Source of the DNA: JBBQNJ01 sp038329845
GTDB taxonomy: Bacteria; Planctomycetota; Phycisphaerae; Tepidisphaerales; Tepidisphaeraceae
Assembly: GCA_038329845.1 (NCBI GenBank)
Contig: JBBQNJ010000108.1
Span: forward strand, 1-10,937
Length of the DNA stretch: 10,937 bases
Reading direction: 5' to 3'
Positions within the stretch are counted from its first letter, which is position 1. Every line of letters begins with the position of its first letter. Shown here in pieces: positions 6,948 through 10,937 of the stretch. The translations under genes were made by a program, and so were the position numbers. The notes below the pieces were generated by a model, which was not told the origin of the DNA, did not search any database, and was given only the letters and a program-made list of their open reading frames with translations.

Positions 6948-7265
6948 CTACCGGGACGGCACGAAATCGAAGCGCCCACTGCTGTGGATTAGGAGGAACC
7001 GACAAGGCGAGTGGCCGGGGTTGCTCAGGCGGTGATCCCGCCCGGCGGCGAACCGCATCTTCTGCCCCGGCAACAACATCGCGGATGGCTCGCCCTCGAC
7101 CTCGCACGTCAGTTCGCCCGCCAGACAATAGCAGATCTCCTCGACCTCGCTGTGCTCATGCGCCGGGGTGTCCGTGCCGGCGGCTAGGGTGATCTCGGCC
7201 ACCCGCACTTCCGGCGTGTCCATAATCAGTTCCACGGCTTGCGGCTGGTACGGTAGGGTTGGCAT
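6948..7265 (-). CDS. Small single-domain cupin protein
   Basis: A 105-residue protein. Cupin motif 1, G-X5-HXH-X4-E-X6-G, is complete: G30, H36, H38, E43, G50 (sequence PAHEHSEVEEICYCLAGE). Motif 2 is seen around LLPGQKMRFAAGRDHRLSN with G75, H78 and N82, the usual Pro before the Gly being Ala. The four expected metal ligands (H36, H38, E43, H78) are therefore all present. The length is that of minimal cupin-2 proteins, which include dioxygenases, isomerases and sugar- or ligand-binding proteins; the substrate cannot be inferred. The ATG at 7265 gives the natural N-terminal strand but has no good ribosome binding site; an internal ATG at codon 15 (MDTPEV) is possible. It stands alone, with no codirectional neighbour closer than 400 bases. 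Confidence 0.88.
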   Translation of the reverse strand: MPTLPYQPQAVELIMDTPEVRVAEITLAAGTDTPAHEHSEVEEICYCLAGELTCEVEGEPSAMLLPGQKMRFAAGRDHRLSNPGHSPCRFLLIHSSGRFDFVPSR

Positions 7266-7478
7266 CCAGTGAGTCTAAGCTCAGGCCGCAGGAGGGGACA
7301 GGCGCAAATTCACGGGGGGGTAATTGTTCCCCATTCCGCTTTGCTTCAACGGCTTCGCCGCGGGGCAGTCGGGAACGGGGAGGCAGTGGCGGCACCGATG
7401 GAATAGCCGTCATCCCGCAGCGCCTCGCAGCGTACGACAGTGCAAACGACCTCGGCGATCGACCCATCGGACTATATT

Positions 7479-7527
7479 GTAACCTTTTGAATCACAATTC
7501 TGTCCCCGTTCCTTGCCTCGGCCAAGG
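7479..7527. repeat. 49-bp direct repeat, copy A
   Basis: This matches 7582-7630 at 41 of 49 positions without gaps. The shared core includes ATCACAATTCTGT and the end TCGGCCAAGG. Both copies begin GTAACCT. Confidence 0.85.
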
Positions 7528-7558
7528 AGACAGTGGGGGACGGGAGACAGTGGGGGGG
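7526..7558. repeat. Short G-rich tandem repeat
   Basis: GGAGACAGTGGGGG occurs at 7526-7539 and again within 7543-7558, directly after copy A of the 49-bp repeat. The G-runs could form a G-quadruplex on the plus strand, but this may also be part of the same repeat family. Confidence 0.6.
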
Positions 7559-7581
7559 CGGGGCTTATAAAATCCTGTGTC

Positions 7582-7630
7582 GTAACCTCTTGCATCACAA
7601 TTCTGTTCCCATTCCAACCTTCGGCCAAGG
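7582..7630. repeat. 49-bp direct repeat, copy B
   Basis: Second copy of the 7479-7527 element, offset by 103 bases. The differences are scattered substitutions, which suggests an old duplication, or two members of a dispersed family, rather than recent slippage. Confidence 0.85.
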
Positions 7631-7667
7631 CGAGAACTCGGTGGGGCGGCCGCGCGCGGGGGACCGA

Positions 7668-8198
7668 TCAGGCGCGAATGATCACGACTTCGAGGAGTTG
7701 TTCTGGCCCGCCGCGGCGATCGAGGCGCACGGGGGCCTCCATCGCCTCGGTGCCGATGCGCTTCAGGTCCGGCTCGATCCGGGCGAAGGTCTCATCCGTG
7801 TTGGGTGCCCGCAGGCGATCTTCCAGGCGGATTGCGATCCGGTTCCTGGCGAAGCGAAGTCCTATCAGCGCCGGCTCGTCTTCGAGCATCGCCGCGATTC
7901 GCCGCGCCGTCTGAAGCGCATCAGTCAGTGGGTCGGAACCAGTCGAGAAAGGCTGCTTGCGAACGTAGCTTAGCCCCAGTTCCCCATCGCCGTCCTCGAG
8001 GTAAATATTCGCCTCGAGGCTGATCAGCAGTGTTCCCGGACCGTGATGGACGTGTCCATAGTCGGCCACATCGATCAGCAAATGATCGGGCAGCGCGTGA
8101 CGCTGTATCCACTCATGAAACACCCCGACGGCGGCGTGACGATCGACCGCCTCGGGATTCTCGACAAACAATTTAACGGCAATCTTGTGAGTCAGCAT
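7668..8198 (-). CDS. Conserved protein of unknown function downstream of the siroheme reductase
   Basis: A 176-residue soluble-looking protein with no signal peptide or membrane segment. Recognisable stretches include FHEWIQRHALPDHLLIDVAD, YGHVHHGPGTLLISLEANIY, ELGLSYVRKQPF and RLRAPNTDETFARIEPDL. From memory this resembles an uncharacterised family found in planctomycetes and other bacteria that often sits beside nitrite/sulfite reductase genes; that cannot be confirmed here. The conserved-looking His cluster (HVHH in YGHVHHGPG) could bind metal, but this is speculation. It starts 30 bases after the reductase stop on the same strand, so cotranscription is likely. The ATG at 8198 has a poor ribosome binding site, which would fit translation in an operon. 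A role in reductase maturation or sulfur handling is inferred from position only. Confidence 0.82.
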   Translation of the reverse strand: MLTHKIAVKLFVENPEAVDRHAAVGVFHEWIQRHALPDHLLIDVADYGHVHHGPGTLLISLEANIYLEDGDGELGLSYVRKQPFSTGSDPLTDALQTARRIAAMLEDEPALIGLRFARNRIAIRLEDRLRAPNTDETFARIEPDLKRIGTEAMEAPVRLDRRGGPEQLLEVVIIRA

Positions 8199-8228
8199 GG
8201 GGTCGATTGATCGAATAGTCGCGCCCGC

Positions 8229-10475
8229 TCACGCCGGCGTTTTGGCCTGGGACTGATGCTTGGCATGCGCCTTGTGCGCCGCATCAATGAACAAGTTGGC
8301 CTCTTCCACCAGCTTGTGGGCCGTCTCGACGGTGAAACGGGCATCGGCGCCTTCGTGACGTTGGAAAAGATACCGGCTGAACTGGTCGGCGTGGTAAGGA
8401 TCCCAGAAAATCTTGCTCTCGACGAATCGCGCGCGGAACTCGTTGATGATCGTTGAGGGATCATCCGGCACATCCTGGTACTCGAGCTGGACCAGCGTCT
8501 TCGCCGCCGTCAGCATCGCGCGATAGGCGCGATCGTCGGCCTCGCGGTAGTTGCCGGCGTCCAGCAGAAGCTGGGCCTCGAACGACTCCGTCTCGGCGTG
8601 GGTAAATCCGAAGTTCGCCAAGGAGATCACTTCCCCGGCGCATTCGCCGGCGCCCAGGTCGCCGATCGTATATTTTCGCGGATCACCCCAGTCGGTGTAC
8701 AGATCGGGATTTTCCGAATGTGGCGGAACCGGCGCGAACTGATCAACCGTCTGCTTCAAATTCTTCTTGCCCACCCGGGCGCACCACGACTGAAACGTCT
8801 CGTCGTTTTGTCGCTCGCGCACGAACCGGTCGGTCAGAGCGCTGACCAACTCGGGAATGCGCTTGCTCGGCACCGCGCCCATCGCCAAGGCGTACGCGCC
8901 GGCGTTTTCCTTCCACTTCCCGCCCAGCATGACCTGGAAATGCGGCACGGTGTAGCCGCCGATATTGCGGCTGTTGCCGTAAAATCCGATGTCGGCGGCA
9001 TGATGCTGCCCGCAGGAGTTGAAGCACCCCGACACCTTGATCCGCAGCCCGAGCACCGCCTCGTCGAGATTCATCGCCCGCTCGGCCAGCCGCGTGCGCA
9101 GTTCCCCCGCCAAGCCGCGCGATGAGGCGATCCCCAGCTTGCATGTGTCGGTCCCCGGGCACGCCGTCACATCCACGATCGTGCCCGCCCAGGCCTGGGC
9201 AAGCCCAATTTTCTTCAGCTCTTCATACAGTTCGACCGCCTTGCCGTGCGGAACCCAGCGCAGGACCATGTTCTGCTCGACGGTGGTTCTCGCATTGCCC
9301 CCGGCGAACCGGCGGCTCAATTCCGCCAGTGCGCGCATCTGATCGCTGGTCAGGTCCCCAAGCGGGCAGGTCACCGTCGCCACCACATATCCGCTCTGAC
9401 GCTGGGTATACAAATTTGTCGCGGCCCACTGCTCGAACCCCTCGGGCTTCTTTACGCCGTTGAGCTGCACCGCCTGCATCGCAGGTGACTCACCGTATCG
9501 CGGGATCTCGTCGAAATAGGCGTGCCACGATAGATCTTCCGGCATCGTCGCGAGTTCATCGCGCACGAAACGGCGGAACTCCTCGATCCCCAGCTTCTGC
9601 ACGAGGAACTTCAGGCGTGCCCGGTTGCGATTGCGCTTTTCCCCGAGCCGCGCGAAGACCCGCCCGATGGCCCGCGCCAGCGGCAGCAGTTGCTCTTCCG
9701 GGACAAATTCCTCGTACAGCTTCGCCTGGTGCGGCACCGCCCCCAAGCCGCCTCCCACATACAGCGCGAACCCGCGCTTCCCATCCCGCACCTTGGCGAT
9801 CCCGCCCAGGTCGTGCATCGACACCAGCGCGCACGCCTCGTGTTCGCAGCCGGAAAACGCGATCTTGAACTTTCGACCGAAGTCCTGCGTGTCGCGGTGT
9901 CCCAGCAAGTAATACGCCGCCGCCTTGGCGTACGGCGTCACATCGAAGCTCTCGGTCCGGCAGACCCCCGACAGCGGGCACGCCGTCACATTGCGGACCG
10001 AGTTGCCGCACGCCTCGCGCGTGGTGATCCCCGCCGCCGCCAGCCGCCGGAAGATGTCCGGCGTGTCATCGATGTGGACGTAGTGCAACTGGATGTCCTG
10101 GCGCGTGGTGATGTGGCAGATGCGATCGGAGTATTCTTCGGCGAGTTCCGCCAGCACGATCATCTGCTCGGGATTCAACCCGCCGAAGGGAATCTTGATC
10201 CGCTGCATCCCCGGGGCGTCCCACTGGGTTTCCGGACCCTTGGTAGGGGTGTTGGGGTAAGCCAACTCCTGCTGGGCGATCCCGTCATGGCGCTTGCCGT
10301 TGTCGTAGCGCTGTCCGTACGCGCCTCGGCGCAGACGCGTCTCGGCGAAGACCTTTTCTTCGATCTTTCCCGATTTTCTCAGCGCGATCTGCGCCTCGAA
10401 GGCGTCGATCTCCTCGGCCAAGGTCGCGCTGATGCGCGATCCAAGCGATTGTTTCCAAGTCTGAACCTTGTCCAT
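8229..10475 (-). CDS. Ferredoxin-type siroheme sulfite (or nitrite) reductase with C-terminal extension
   Basis: It catalyses six-electron reduction of sulfite to sulfide, or of nitrite to ammonia, in assimilation, in the cytoplasm. At 748 residues it has two tandem ferrodoxin-like/siroheme-binding halves. The [4Fe-4S]-siroheme ligands are complete in the second half: C439-X5-C445 (ACPGTDTC) and C484-X3-C488 (CFNSC). Expected anion-binding residues are R125 (TTRQDIQ), R161 (GNSVRNVT), K202 and K204 (RKFKIAFSG). The Lys-Phe-Lys pattern is the sulfite-reductase form; plant nitrite reductases have Asn at the second position. The N-terminal half also keeps four cysteines (C166, C172, C210, C215). 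About 150 residues beyond residue 595 are an extra, mostly helical region with GECAGE at C612. The ATG at 10475 fits the usual start (MDKVQTWKQSL), with GAGGAG 12 bases upstream; the frame stays open to a GTG at 10556, which would add 27 low-complexity residues. It is followed by the 176-residue gene after 30 bases. Confidence 0.93.
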   Translation of the reverse strand: MDKVQTWKQSLGSRISATLAEEIDAFEAQIALRKSGKIEEKVFAETRLRRGAYGQRYDNGKRHDGIAQQELAYPNTPTKGPETQWDAPGMQRIKIPFGGLNPEQMIVLAELAEEYSDRICHITTRQDIQLHYVHIDDTPDIFRRLAAAGITTREACGNSVRNVTACPLSGVCRTESFDVTPYAKAAAYYLLGHRDTQDFGRKFKIAFSGCEHEACALVSMHDLGGIAKVRDGKRGFALYVGGGLGAVPHQAKLYEEFVPEEQLLPLARAIGRVFARLGEKRNRNRARLKFLVQKLGIEEFRRFVRDELATMPEDLSWHAYFDEIPRYGESPAMQAVQLNGVKKPEGFEQWAATNLYTQRQSGYVVATVTCPLGDLTSDQMRALAELSRRFAGGNARTTVEQNMVLRWVPHGKAVELYEELKKIGLAQAWAGTIVDVTACPGTDTCKLGIASSRGLAGELRTRLAERAMNLDEAVLGLRIKVSGCFNSCGQHHAADIGFYGNSRNIGGYTVPHFQVMLGGKWKENAGAYALAMGAVPSKRIPELVSALTDRFVRERQNDETFQSWCARVGKKNLKQTVDQFAPVPPHSENPDLYTDWGDPRKYTIGDLGAGECAGEVISLANFGFTHAETESFEAQLLLDAGNYREADDRAYRAMLTAAKTLVQLEYQDVPDDPSTIINEFRARFVESKIFWDPYHADQFSRYLFQRHEGADARFTVETAHKLVEEANLFIDAAHKAHAKHQSQAKTPA

Positions 10476-10515
10476 AAACGACTTCAGCTCCTCAATTCGG
10501 CATGGTTGCGACGAT

Positions 10516-10537
10516 GTTTCCCCGTCGGGACGGGAAC
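10516..10537 (-). promoter_or_regulatory. Stem-loop in the reductase leader
   Basis: Minus-strand RNA from 10537 to 10516 can fold GUUCCCGU against ACGGGGAAAC with small bulges and a CCCG loop. It sits between the predicted transcription start (about 10575) and the GAGGAG at 10488-10493. No T-run follows, so it is not an intrinsic terminator. It is only a leader structure if translation starts at 10475. Confidence 0.35.
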
Positions 10538-10581
10538 TACAGGAATTCTCCACCACCCCGCCAGCAGCGGCGGTGCGGCGA

Positions 10582-10611
10582 ATTATACCATTCCCCTATA
10601 GGAAATATCAA
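10582..10611 (-). promoter_or_regulatory. Sigma70-like promoter of the reductase operon, with a palindrome in the spacer
   Basis: Minus strand: -35 TTGATA (10611-10606, one mismatch to TTGACA), 18-base spacer, -10 TATAAT (10587-10582, perfect). Transcription would start near 10575, about 100 bases before the ATG at 10475. The spacer contains the perfect palindrome CCTATAGG (10595-10602), flanked by partly symmetric T/A positions, a plausible repressor site. The surrounding 10580-10660 is AT-rich compared with the rest of the window. Confidence 0.7.
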
Positions 10612-10809
10612 GAATAAAAACGATAAAGATATAAGTACAGTTAATTATGAGGGTTAAATATCTCGCACTGGAGCCTTGATAGACGCGCGACTCTTAAAAT
10701 TTATCCAGCCGAGGCACGCCAGAGGAAGGCGGGGCGTATATCGGCAACTGACCCCTCCGCGGCGACTCAACTCCTATTTCCAGCCGCCCATATTCACCCT
10801 AGTGCATTG

Positions 10810-10937
10810 TCACACGATGATTTTAGGGTAGACCGACTTCAGCTTGCGGCGCGCGTCGCTGACTTTGAACTGCCAGTCCACGCCGCGTTGTTTGGCGTTG
10901 CTGGCCGCCTGCCAGGCGGCGGTCTCGGACCTCAGCA
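10810..10937 (-). CDS. IS630-type transposase, C-terminal end (5' part outside window)
   Basis: The last 41 codons, ending in TGA at 10812-10810, read LRSETAAWQAASNAKQRGVD followed by a WQFKVSDARRKLKSVYPK-like ending. This is the usual C-terminus of IS630-family DDE transposases (AAW.A..NA...DWQF...DAR.KL...YP). Whether the gene is intact outside the window is unknown. The insertion sequence should end between here and the reductase promoter, but I could not locate its terminal inverted repeat or the TA target duplication in 10620-10809. Confidence 0.7.
   Translation of the reverse strand, partial: LRSETAAWQAASNAKQRGVDWQFKVSDARRKLKSVYPKIIV

Larger units (their letters stand above)
7266..7667. 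other. Gene-free stretch between the cupin and the reductase operon
   Basis: About 400 bases upstream of the cupin gene and downstream of the 176-residue gene. It holds the two 49-bp repeats and the G-rich short repeat. Open frames across it give low-complexity translations without a domain. No clear promoter for the cupin gene or terminator for the operon was found. Confidence 0.6.

Noticed and set aside
6354..6992. 212-codon plus-strand frame
   Set aside because: It overlaps the small membrane protein in another frame and the cupin antisense; the translation is Arg/Gly rich with no recognisable domain.
7526..7630. CRISPR array
   Set aside because: Only two diverged copies of a 49-bp unit with no regular spacers and no cas genes.
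9690..10601. 303-codon open frame on the plus strand
   Set aside because: It is antisense to the siroheme reductase, is Arg/His rich with no domain, and arises from GC-rich codon bias.
10660..10705. Possible plus-strand promoter (TTGATA followed by TTAAAAT)
   Set aside because: The spacing is too short for a sigma70 promoter and no plus-strand gene follows.

Overview
The window looks like chromosomal DNA of a GC-rich planctomycete. The strongest clue is the first gene, whose N-terminus carries the 'LEPR-XLL'-type signature (here LEARCLLSG at residues 23-31) found at the start of large secreted planctomycete proteins. It is followed by an architecture (hydrolase, Ig/FN3, PEGA, IPT/TIG and LVIVD repeats) typical of the giant extracellular proteins of this phylum. 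Nothing in the window identifies the species.

Layout. (1) Positions 1-5201, minus strand: the first 1733 residues of a very large mosaic exported protein that runs off the left edge. (2) 5290-5613, minus strand: a small stand-alone LuxR/GerE-type DNA-binding protein just upstream and codirectional with the giant gene. Its leader holds three inverted repeats, the last being an intrinsic terminator that ends only about 20 bases before the start codon. (3) 5614-6104: a gene-free stretch with DnaA-box-like 9-mers and a long inverted repeat. (4) 6105-6269 (minus) and 6499-6702 (plus): two divergent small membrane proteins, one DUF3309-like, separated by a region containing an 18-bp-stem inverted repeat. 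(5) 6948-7265, minus strand: a small single-domain cupin. (6) 7266-7667: a gene-free stretch with two diverged 49-bp direct repeats. (7) 10475-7668, minus strand: a probable two-gene operon of a ferredoxin-type siroheme sulfite/nitrite reductase with a C-terminal extension, then a conserved 176-residue protein of unknown function. A good sigma70-like promoter lies upstream at 10582-10611. (8) 10810-10937, minus strand: the last codons of an IS630-type transposase.

How they work together. The reductase and the protein after it probably act in assimilatory sulfur metabolism. The Lys-Phe-Lys active-site pattern (K202, K204) favours sulfite over nitrite. The LuxR-type protein may control the giant surface protein downstream of it, but that rests on position only. 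The other small genes show no clear functional link. No CRISPR array, tRNA or rRNA was seen, and no complete mobile element. The most interesting unexplained structures are the luxR leader with its terminator, the DnaA-box-like inverted-repeat cluster, the hydrolase-propeller fusion, and the reductase's C-terminal domain with its partner protein.
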